Source: NCEH01 sp043195095
GTDB lineage: Bacteria > Pseudomonadota > Alphaproteobacteria > Rhizobiales > Xanthobacteraceae
DNA length: 64,000 nt
Direction: 5' to 3' (one strand)
NCBI RefSeq assembly: GCF_043195095.1
Contig: NZ_JBAFWN010000003.1
Shown here: positions 28,773 to 35,882 of the stretch, in pieces
Position numbering within the stretch: the first letter of the stretch is position 1
How the letters are laid out: each line of letters opens with the position of its first letter
Notes under the pieces: model-generated
Told to the model about the DNA's origin: nothing
The model's database searches: none
The model's input: the letters and a program-made list of their open reading frames with translations, nothing else
Position numbers and translations under genes: made by a program

Positions 28773-29498
28773 ATGGCCCACCCTCGCCACAGTCTTTTCG
28801 ATGTCACGGCCGAACGGGTCGAACTGGTGACGCCACATATGAAGCGAATCACCGTCGACGGCAGTTCCCTGCCGTCCTTCCGGCCGGGCCTGCCTGCCCA
28901 ATGGTTGAAGGTCTTCGTGCCAGGCGCTGCCACGGGACGCGCCTATACGGTCCGCCGCTTCAATCGGGTGTCGAAGAGAATCGAGCTCGACTTCGTGCTG
29001 CATGGCGACAATGGTCCGGTCTCGGCCTGGGCGGCGCGTGTGCAGCCGGGCGAGGCCTTCAGGATCAGCGGCACGCACCCGCGCAGCGGCGTTGCCGCAG
29101 CCCCCGCAGCGTCACGCATCCTGCTGTTCGGCGACGAAACCGCGCTCCCCGCAGTTGGAAGCATCCTCGAAACGCTCCCGGCCCACGCACGCGCAGAGGC
29201 CTTCGTCGAAGTCGCCGATGCCAGCGAGGAACAGGCGATCGAGAGCTCCGCCGGGGTTTCCCTGACTTGGCTGCATCGCGGGGACGCCACGAACGGCGCC
29301 AGTCTGGAGGCAGCTGCGCAGGCGCTCGGTCGGCCGCCCGCCGACACCATCATCTGGATCGCGGCGGAATCGTCCACGGTAGCGGCACTTCGCAGACTGG
29401 CCCTGTCCGAATGGGGCGTCGACCGCTCGCGCCTCCATGCTGCCGGCTACTGGAAGCGCGGCGAAGCCAATCACCGGGACGAGGACGGCTCGTCCTGA
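28773..29498 (+). CDS. Siderophore-interacting protein (FAD ferric-siderophore reductase)
   Basis: A 241-residue SIP-family flavoreductase. The FAD-binding motif is GRAYTVRRF (about residue 55), the second is LFGDETALPAVGSILE, and the C-terminal NAD(P)H-site motif is HAAGYWKRGEANH, all typical of ViuB-like proteins that release iron from siderophores. It follows the methyltransferase by three bases. No Fur box was recognised; control by the local TetR seems more likely. Confidence 0.9.
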   Translation: MAHPRHSLFDVTAERVELVTPHMKRITVDGSSLPSFRPGLPAQWLKVFVPGAATGRAYTVRRFNRVSKRIELDFVLHGDNGPVSAWAARVQPGEAFRISGTHPRSGVAAAPAASRILLFGDETALPAVGSILETLPAHARAEAFVEVADASEEQAIESSAGVSLTWLHRGDATNGASLEAAAQALGRPPADTIIWIAAESSTVAALRRLALSEWGVDRSRLHAAGYWKRGEANHRDEDGSS

Positions 29499-29548
29499 CC
29501 CTGAGGGCGCGGCCCGGCACCAAAACCGAGTTCTCGAGGAGAGAAACC

Positions 29549-29707
29549 ATGCATGTATTCGTAACCGGAGCTACCGGCCGGGTCGGCTCGGCCGTTGTGG
29601 GCGAGATGTCCGCGTCGAGCGCCCGGAGCCGCGAAGCCCTTGATAGGCGGCCTGCCGGGCCGACGCTTTTCGCCGACCTCCACCAGCATGGCTACCACGC
29701 CCGTTAA
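29549..29707 (+). pseudogene. NAD-dependent epimerase with in-frame internal deletion
   Basis: The 52-residue frame joins the N-terminus of an extended SDR/epimerase (MHVFVTGATGRVGSAVVGE) directly to the C-terminal tail of the same family (SSARSREALDRRPAGPTLFADLHQ). The normal protein is near 290 residues, so about 240 have been removed without breaking the frame. A good ribosome site (GAGGAGAG) precedes the ATG. Unlikely to be active, but it would be translated. Confidence 0.75.
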
Positions 29708-29807
29708 GGTGTCGAGCCCGCAAATGCCTGGGCATGGCGCATGCCGGGGCCGTACGCGTTTACGTCAGTCAACGCACCCATCACCCCTTCGCGAAGAGTG
29801 CGTTCCT

Positions 29808-31016
29808 ATGACCGACATCAAACAACCCGATCTGGCCTATCGCCGCGTCGTTGCCCTGACGGTGGCCCTGTTCCTCTCCTATCTCACCGTCGCCATGTCT
29901 CTGCCCGCCGTGCCGGTGCATGTTGTGCAGGGGCTCGGCCTCGACAACGCCTGGGGCGGCCTGGCGGTGGGCATTGCCTTCCTATCGACGATCCTGACGC
30001 GCGGCCGCGCCGGCACGTGGACCGACCGGATAGGTGGCAAGCTGACCATGCAGCGCGGTCTTCTGATCTATGCTGCGGCGGGGCTGATCTGCCTGGGGGC
30101 GGCCTGGCCCGGACTGCCGGTAGTCTGGAGCTATACAGTGCTGATCCTTGGCCGACTCGTGCTTGGCCTCGGCGAGAGTGTCGCCATGGTCGGCATGATG
30201 GGCTGGGCCATCGGCCTGATGGGCCAGACCCGGTCCGGCCGTGTCCTCTCGTTGGTCGGCATGGGGATGTACGGTGCCTTCGCAGTCGGCGGACCGCTTG
30301 GCCTGGCGCTGCTGAACCGTCTGGGATTTGCCGGCCTGATGATCGTCTGCACCGCGCTGCCGCTAGTCGGGCTGGCGATGATTATGCGGCTTCCGGCGGC
30401 GGCCCCTCATGCCGGGCCGCGGGAATCCTTCTGGCGGATCATCGGGCGTATCTGGCGTCCAGGCGCCGCCGTCGGCTTGCAGGGCGTTGGCTTCGCCGCG
30501 CTGGGCGCTTTCTTCTCGCTCTATTTCCTCAGCCACGGATGGCCCCATGCGGGCTTGGGTCTCACCTTCTTCGGTGTCGGATTCGTCCTGATGCGGCTTG
30601 CCTGCGGCCATCTGCCCGACCTGATCGGCGGTACGCGCGTCGCCGTTCTGTCGCTAATCGTTGAGGCCTGTGGGCAATATCTGATCTGGCTCGCGCCTGG
30701 GCCTTATGTGGCGTTCGGCGGTGCGCTGCTGACCGGCCTTGGCTGCTCGATGGTGTTCCCGTCCATGGGAGCCGAAGTGGTCAAGCGCGTGCCGCCGCAC
30801 CTACGCGGCACGGCGACCGGCGGCTTCGCTGCCTTCCAGGACTTGGCCTATGGACTGACCGGCCCCGTGGTCGGCCTCCTGGCCGACCGCTCGGGATATG
30901 CGCCGGTGTTTCTGATCGGCGGTGTCGCCGCGACGCTCGGCATCTGGATGGCGATGTCGTCAGGCGCACCCGCGTCGGCACGCGTGACCGCTCACGAAGA
31001 GCAGTTGCCTGATTGA
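29808..31016 (+). CDS. MFS transporter (YhhS-like)
   Basis: A 402-residue transporter with 12 predicted helices. It opens with ALFLSYLTVAMSLPAVPVHV, has the MFS motif-A-like RGRAGTWTDRIGGK after helix 2, and GMGMYGAFAVGGPLG in helix 5, as in YhhS/YfcJ transporters. Substrate unknown. ATG 29808 gives a normal cytoplasmic start. It lies downstream of the siderophore reductase and truncated epimerase and may export or import the compound handled by that operon. Confidence 0.85.
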   Translation: MTDIKQPDLAYRRVVALTVALFLSYLTVAMSLPAVPVHVVQGLGLDNAWGGLAVGIAFLSTILTRGRAGTWTDRIGGKLTMQRGLLIYAAAGLICLGAAWPGLPVVWSYTVLILGRLVLGLGESVAMVGMMGWAIGLMGQTRSGRVLSLVGMGMYGAFAVGGPLGLALLNRLGFAGLMIVCTALPLVGLAMIMRLPAAAPHAGPRESFWRIIGRIWRPGAAVGLQGVGFAALGAFFSLYFLSHGWPHAGLGLTFFGVGFVLMRLACGHLPDLIGGTRVAVLSLIVEACGQYLIWLAPGPYVAFGGALLTGLGCSMVFPSMGAEVVKRVPPHLRGTATGGFAAFQDLAYGLTGPVVGLLADRSGYAPVFLIGGVAATLGIWMAMSSGAPASARVTAHEEQLPD

Positions 31017-31551
31017 CATGATCTCACGCGCAGCTCGGATGCCGGGCATCAGAGCTGCGCGCCTGGCTACGATCTCGAAAATCCGCCGCAAACGCCAACG
31101 GGTTGTGGTCGAAGATCAGGTCGCCTCAACCATCAATTGTACTGCATCCGCTGTCCCGCTTGGTTTGGTGTGTTAGAACGCTCTCTGCATGCCAATCGCC
31201 GGGAAGCGATCTACTTTATTGATAATAAAAGAAATAGACGCTCATTTAATGCGGCAATCGGCGGTGAATGGCGGGCCGCGCCGGAACCGGATGAGAACTA
31301 CGTCTGCGCCATAGGCCTCCGAAGCACGACAATTGAGTGATAGTCGCCCTTGGCTACGAACCTGTCCGAAGCGTCGATCCACGCAACTGACCCGTGTTCG
31401 AACTGCCGGCGCAGATGGCTACCATCTGGCCGACGATACGCGTAGCTGTTGTCAGGCATCGAGTGGCAATGGAAGAGATATTTTTCGCTTTGTGCGAAAG
31501 TGGCCAAAGCTGCACGAGCCAAATTCTAGAAGGACGGTGTAGAAATTGTAT
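31017..31551. other. Gap with repeat copy D, no intact gene
   Basis: Repeat copy D begins TGGCGGGCC at 31269 and runs to 31322, reading WRAAPEPDENYVCAIGL. A minus-strand frame at 31298-31522 reads KYLFHCHSMPDNSYAYRRPD and looks faintly protein-like, but I cannot place it. Otherwise nothing recognised. Confidence 0.45.
31269..31322 (+). repeat. Degenerate repeat, copy D
   Basis: 54 bases matching copies A, B and E, aligned codon for codon from TGGCGGGCC. The terminal stop is changed to CGA, so the frame runs on to 31339. Preceded by AATCGGCGGTGAA, as in copy A. Confidence 0.6.
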
Positions 31552-32475
31552 ATGAGCGGGCCGCAGTCTCCTGGGGCGAAACCGGAGCGAACATCTCCGG
31601 TTGGGCTAGAGCAGTACATCAGCGGGACCACGTTGATCAGTAGCGACGGACCGGCGTGGAAAGACGTCTTCGTGCAGGTCTTCTCCCGCAATCGCGTTCA
31701 ACAGCCTTTCCTGGTTCCCGCTGTCGCTGAGCCGCTCATCGTCTGGATCACGTCGGGCAGTGCCACCGTCGAAGAGCGGGAACTTGGTGGTGAATGGACA
31801 GCGAACCGCGTCTGTGTCGGCGATTTCTTCCTGACGCGGTCGCCTGCTCCCTATGAAATGCGCTGGCAGGCCGACGGTGATCGGCCATTTCAGGTGATGC
31901 ACCTCTATGTCTCCATCCCGCTGTTCGAAAAGATAGTACGAGAACTGCTGGGCAAGGTCGGCGGCAATGTCACCTTGAAGGATGTCTCCGGTGCTCGCGA
32001 CACGGCGCTCTCGCATATCCTGAGCCTTCTCTATGGGGAACTGGCCGCCGAAAATGGCGGCAGCGTGCTGTTCGTCGAAGGACTGGCACAGAGCTTGGCC
32101 GTGCATCTCGTGCGCCACTATGCAATTAAAGATACGGAAGCGCGTGCCCCAAATGCCTTACCCGGCTCGAAACTGCGGCGGGCTATTGCCTTCATGGTTG
32201 CCCGGCTTGATCAGCCCTTTGATCTCAACAGCCTGGCGCATGAGGTGGGAATGAGCCCGTTCCATTTCAGTCGGCTCTTCAAGAAATCGACCGGGATGGC
32301 ACCCTCGCGGTATTTCATTCGGCAGCGCGTCGCTAAAGCGCAGCAATTGCTGCAGGAAACCGACACCAGCATCATCGAAATCGGAATGACCGTCGGCTAC
32401 TCCAGCCCCAGCCATTTTGCGCAGGTCTTCCGCCGTGAGGCGGGTCTCTCGCCCACCGACTATCGCCGAGGCTGA
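31552..32475 (+). CDS. AraC-family regulator
   Basis: A 307-residue protein with an N-terminal cupin-like sensor (residues about 40-130) and a C-terminal AraC DNA-binding domain of two HTHs (FDLNSLAHEVGMSPFHFSRL and DTSIIEIGMTVGYSSPSHFAQVFRR), ending in the usual SPTDYRRG. It precedes an SDR oxidoreductase gene by 157 bases on the same strand, the common pair of AraC activator and SDR target. ATG 31552 is taken over the TTG six bases earlier. Confidence 0.9.
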   Translation: MSGPQSPGAKPERTSPVGLEQYISGTTLISSDGPAWKDVFVQVFSRNRVQQPFLVPAVAEPLIVWITSGSATVEERELGGEWTANRVCVGDFFLTRSPAPYEMRWQADGDRPFQVMHLYVSIPLFEKIVRELLGKVGGNVTLKDVSGARDTALSHILSLLYGELAAENGGSVLFVEGLAQSLAVHLVRHYAIKDTEARAPNALPGSKLRRAIAFMVARLDQPFDLNSLAHEVGMSPFHFSRLFKKSTGMAPSRYFIRQRVAKAQQLLQETDTSIIEIGMTVGYSSPSHFAQVFRREAGLSPTDYRRG

Positions 32476-32632
32476 GGTAAATCGAGCTTGCCGATTGCGA
32501 ATTGAGCAATATCCCGACAGCCTCGGCAATGCGCCGAGAGATAAAAAAGCCGGGGTTTCATAGAGTTCTCCCTGTCGAACGCGAACGCCTTTCCACTCTT
32601 GGACGGGTTCGCAAGCAACAAGGAGACGAGCC

Positions 32633-33382
32633 GTGACGAATATCAATGGAAAAGCCGCGCTGATTACCGGCGCATCGAGCGGTATCGGCGCAGCGACGGC
32701 TCTCAAGCTGGCTGCCAGAGGCGTCAAGGTCGGCATCGCGGCCCGGCGTATTGATCGCCTCGACGCACTGAAGGCCGAGATCATAAAAGCGGGCGGCGAC
32801 GCTCTCGTGATCGAAATGGACGTGGTCGATCCGGCCAGTGTCGAAGCGGGAGCCAAGAAGCTGGCCGATACCTACGGCTCGATTGACATTCTCTTCAACA
32901 ATGCTGGCCTGATGCCGCTTTCCGACGTTGACCAGCTCAAGATCAGTGAATGGCATCGCATGGTCGATGTTAACGTGAAGGGCTTGCTCAACACGACGGC
33001 GGCCGTGCTGCCGCTGATGATCAAGCAGCATTCGGGCCACATCTTTAACACCTCGTCGATTGCCGGTCGTAAGGTCTTCAAAGGGCTTTCGGTCTATTGC
33101 GCGACGAAGCACGCAGTGACCGCTTTCTCCGACGGCCTGCGCATGGAGGTCGGGCAGAAGCACAACATCCGCGTCACCTGCATCCAGCCCGGTGCCGTCG
33201 CCACCGAGCTCTATGACCAGATCACGGACCCCGGCTACCGCCAGCAGATGGAAGACCTCACCAAGCAGATGACCTTCCTGCAGGGCGCGGATATCGCCGA
33301 CACGATTCTGTTTGCGCTCCAGGCACCGACCCACGTCAACGTCGCGGAACTCTTCGTTCTGCCGATCGATCAGGGCTGGTAA
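32633..33382 (+). CDS. Short-chain dehydrogenase/reductase
   Basis: A classical SDR of 249 residues. The cofactor loop is TGASSGIGAATAL (residues 12-24), with NNAG in the central strand and the catalytic Ser plus YCATK (Tyr-x3-Lys). The ARR after strand 2 suggests NADP(H). Substrate unknown. It is preceded by an AraC regulator and followed by a strong hairpin, so it is probably monocistronic. An AAGGAGACG ribosome site precedes the start. Confidence 0.92.
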   Translation: MTNINGKAALITGASSGIGAATALKLAARGVKVGIAARRIDRLDALKAEIIKAGGDALVIEMDVVDPASVEAGAKKLADTYGSIDILFNNAGLMPLSDVDQLKISEWHRMVDVNVKGLLNTTAAVLPLMIKQHSGHIFNTSSIAGRKVFKGLSVYCATKHAVTAFSDGLRMEVGQKHNIRVTCIQPGAVATELYDQITDPGYRQQMEDLTKQMTFLQGADIADTILFALQAPTHVNVAELFVLPIDQGW

Positions 33383-33409
33383 GGCCCACCCCATACACTG
33401 GGGGCGTCC

Positions 33410-33434
33410 ACCTTCCCGTCGTTGACGGGAAGGT
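33410..33434 (+). terminator. Strong hairpin after the SDR gene
   Basis: ACCTTCCCGTC (33410-33420) and GACGGGAAGGT (33424-33434) pair perfectly over 11 bp with a 3-base loop, 28 bases after the SDR stop. There is no U-tract, so termination or mRNA end protection are both possible. Confidence 0.6.
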
Positions 33435-33646
33435 CGGCGGTCAAGGAACCGCACCATGACGGAATTGCCAGCCTCGCAGGCTTGTCGCCGATGGATGATC
33501 CAGCTGGCTCCACCATCGATCGGCTGCATCATTGCCCTTGGGATCACAGCTACAGCACCCTGAGATCATGCTGAAATGGGGACAAGGAGGAGGATTTGCA
33601 GTATTGGGCGGTAATTTGTTCGTAAAATTAGCCTTTTGGGTGAATT

Positions 33647-33700
33647 TGGCGGGCCGCACCCGACGATGATGAGCACTATGTCTACGCTATAGCCCTCTAA
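33647..33700 (+). repeat. Degenerate repeat, copy E
   Basis: 54 bases starting TGGCGGGCC and ending CTCTAA. Read in the conserved frame this is WRAAPDDDEHYVYAIAL and stop, matching copy B codon for codon. The upstream part is interrupted by stops. The remainder of 33383-33771 contains only the SDR hairpin. Confidence 0.65.
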
Positions 33701-33771
33701 CGCCGCCTTGGCATTGGATGTCACCTGCGCATTTGGTCGAATTTCATGCCGCAACTTTCCCGGAACCCGCC

Positions 33772-34317
33772 CTAAATGCCCATCGCGGATTTGGTGGCAA
33801 AAGCGACAATGATCAGCGCCAGAAGGACAAGGCCGAATATGACCGGCCTGGGCAATGATGGCGTGACTGCGGGTGCAAAGTTCGCCGTGGCGTGGCGAGA
33901 TAGAACAAGCGAGGCGGCGGCCAGGATGACGCCCAGTCCTGTGCCGATCCATTCCAGCGTTGCCAGGAGCGTTGACATCGGGTTGGACGGCACGGGAAAA
34001 ATACGGCCGAGATCGAGCAGGTAGACGCCGACGAAGGCCAAACCCGCCAGCGCGGACCAGCCGAATCCTCTGCCTGCTTTCGTGACGGTATAGGCGAGGA
34101 CAACGCTGCCCAAGCCAAGCACCGTCAAAAACACGTTGAACGCGCCGAGCACAATGGAGGGATAGGCGCTGAAATCTCGCGTTTCAACGAATCCCCCGGG
34201 AACCATAAGCGCCAGATTCAGGGCGGATGCGACCAGAAGCGTGGCGATGACGAGGCGGGAAGTTGATATTGGACTATTCCTTGTACGATTTGGAGGCTTG
34301 CGCCGATGTGTCGCCGC
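33772..34317 (-). CDS. Small polytopic membrane protein of unknown function
   Basis: I do not recognise the family. The 181-residue product, from the ATG at 34317, has about four hydrophobic helices (starting with LVIATLLVASALNLALMVPG and ending FGLVLLALIIVAFAT). It overlaps the 3' end of the upstream TetR gene by 44 bases, so the two are co-transcribed and translationally linked. That suggests it belongs to the TetR-controlled response, perhaps as a permease or stress membrane protein. The exact start is uncertain. Confidence 0.6.
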   Translation of the reverse strand, partial: AATHRRKPPNRTRNSPISTSRLVIATLLVASALNLALMVPGGFVETRDFSAYPSIVLGAFNVFLTVLGLGSVVLAYTVTKAGRGFGWSALAGLAFVGVYLLDLGRIFPVPSNPMSTLLATLEWIGTGLGVILAAASLVLSRHATANFAPAVTPSLPRPVIFGLVLLALIIVAFATKSAMGI

Positions 34318-34972
34318 CATCGCTTGGCGAAAGCATCGCTGTGAACAGGCTGAACACACGGTTGTTGATGGCGCGCGCGTCCTGAATGTGAAGCGTTTGC
34401 GCGTTCAGGGCGAACCAACGGTCGGCCTCCCGCGCGGCCGCGAAGGCCATCTCCGTCAGCAAGGCAAGTGGCAAGTCTGATCGGATGGCGCCGATCTGTT
34501 GTCCAGTTTCGATCAGCCGCTCAAATCGGGTATGGAGAGCATCGAGTAGATCCGCGATGGCGACCTGCGCCGCTGCTTCCCGATAGATGCCACGTCCCAA
34601 CTCAGCCAAGCGGTCGTTCTGCTTTAGGACCGCCGTCACCTGGCCAAAGAGTGCGGCGGTCTGTTGCCAGTAATCGGCAACGGATTCTGGCTGAACCGGG
34701 CTCGCGTCAATCAGGCCGGCAAGTTCGGTGATGGCGCGTTCAATGACGGCGCGATAGAGTTCGCCCTTGTCTGCGAAATAATAGTAGGCCTGCCCCTTGC
34801 TGAGCGCGGCACGCGTTAGAATTCGGTTCAGTGATGCGCGCTCCAACCCGAACGCCCAAAATTCCTCTTCTGCTATATCGAGCCAGGCGGCGCGTTGCTG
34901 AGCGGGAACTTGCCGCAGTCGCACACGTGCCTGAAGTCGCTGATCCATGGGACGGTCCGTAATGCCAATCAC
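34274..34972 (-). CDS. TetR-family regulator
   Basis: A 232-residue TetR protein with the HTH in WLDIAEEEFWAFGLERASLNRILTRAALSKGQAYYYF. A near-perfect 29-bp palindrome lies 11 bases upstream of the start, fitting autorepression. It is transcribed with the overlapping membrane-protein gene. A start at codon 9 (MDQRLQ) is also possible. Inducer unknown. Confidence 0.87.
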   Translation of the reverse strand: MIGITDRPMDQRLQARVRLRQVPAQQRAAWLDIAEEEFWAFGLERASLNRILTRAALSKGQAYYYFADKGELYRAVIERAITELAGLIDASPVQPESVADYWQQTAALFGQVTAVLKQNDRLAELGRGIYREAAAQVAIADLLDALHTRFERLIETGQQIGAIRSDLPLALLTEMAFAAAREADRWFALNAQTLHIQDARAINNRVFSLFTAMLSPSDGGDTSAQASKSYKE

Positions 34973-34982
34973 AGTCGATCAA

Positions 34983-35011
34983 ACACATTTAGACCGACGG
35001 TCTAAATGTGT
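34983..35011. promoter_or_regulatory. 29-bp palindromic operator before the TetR gene
   Basis: ACACATTTAGACCG (34983-34996) and CGGTCTAAATGTGT (34998-35011) are perfect 14-bp arms around one base. The inner TAGACC-3-GGTCTA resembles the NemR-type box TAGACC-4-GGTCTA known from E. coli, with a spacer one base shorter. Very likely the TetR operator. Confidence 0.8.
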
Positions 35012-35188
35012 CCAGCCTACACTACCGGCTAGGTCATTAGGGCAGTGGATCGTGTCTGCCTGCCGCAGATTTGGCCACATAAGGATCAGGCCAGGAAACT
35101 GGTCGGTCGCAACGAAATGAACGGCAATCGACGGCAATTAGGCCGCTGTAGCGCGCAATATCGCACGATGGCGTAGAATCGGCGGGGC

Positions 35189-35301
35189 TGGCGGGCCGGC
35201 AGAGATTCGAACTCGCCTTACATTGAGCGACTATGCTGCTAGCTTTGGTATGGCTCTCTCGACCAATCGCAAGAATCGGGTGTTGCGTGCCCCCGCAACC
35301 A
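35189..35301. repeat. 113-bp direct repeat, left copy
   Basis: Starts TGGCGGGCCG and ends GCCCCCGCAACCA; 98 of 113 bases match the right copy at 47806-47918, which has the same length and orientation. Read on the minus strand it encodes VAGARNTRFLRLVERAIPKL, the tail seen after the decayed serine recombinase near the right copy. The bases just left (35140-35188) resemble repeat copies A and B. The rest of 35012-35414 holds no gene. Confidence 0.8.
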
Positions 35302-35414
35302 CTCTACAGCACGCCACAGTAGCCGCATCTACGCTGCCGCTCGAAGGTTTATGACTGAAAGCGGGCTGGATGGCAGGAGGAAGGCAGATCGCCTGAGAAA
35401 TAACCTGATTGTAA

Positions 35415-35882
35415 TCAAATAAATCGCTTCGCAAGCCGCGCTCGATGCGGCGCGTAGCCTTTGGCAAAGGCGGTCATCGAGTAGTCCATCCACATCCAAA
35501 AGCGCAAACGGACGATAAGCAGAAGCGCAAATGTGATCTCCGCCCGGCTGTGTTCAACGAGGTCCGTCATTGTATCGACGTCTTCCCGGCTGGGTTGAAC
35601 CGGGAAGGACGGATGGGAATGCCATTCCCCGAGATAGTTGAAGCGGCTGAAGTCGCGGCCGGTCTTCTCGAAGAACGCATTCAGAGATTCATGATGCAGG
35701 GCTGGATCGCGTTGAAAATTGGCATGCGACCCCGAATGCGAATCGAGCGAAAAATCGACGATGCGGAAGCGTCCCGGCGCAAGCTGCTCCGCGAACAGCA
35801 TACCGCCGATCTCGCGTGATCCTGCCTTGTGAAGCGCCTTACGCAGACGCGGCTCGATGTCAGGTGCCAGTTCGATCCGCAT
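35415..35882 (-). CDS. cap3: CBASS Cap3, JAMM-type isopeptidase
   Basis: A 155-residue MPN/JAB-domain protein with a complete JAMM motif: Glu 24 in REIGGML, then His 88 and His 90 in GEWHSHP, and Asp 101 in PSREDVD. In type II CBASS, Cap3 removes the CD-NTase from the conjugates made by Cap2. It is the last gene of the operon and overlaps the end of cap2 by 23 bases. All metal ligands and the catalytic Glu are present, so it should be active. Confidence 0.92.
   Translation of the reverse strand: MRIELAPDIEPRLRKALHKAGSREIGGMLFAEQLAPGRFRIVDFSLDSHSGSHANFQRDPALHHESLNAFFEKTGRDFSRFNYLGEWHSHPSFPVQPSREDVDTMTDLVEHSRAEITFALLLIVRLRFWMWMDYSMTAFAKGYAPHRARLAKRFI

Noticed and set aside
35189..35230. tRNA gene on the minus strand, suggested by GAGATTCGAACTC
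   Set aside because: The T-arm-like stretch does not pair well, and no anticodon or D arm follows; at most a worn attachment site.
35231..35467. 78-codon minus-strand frame before cap3
   Set aside because: It is the recombinase-tail translation of the direct repeat running into cap3 in the wrong frame.
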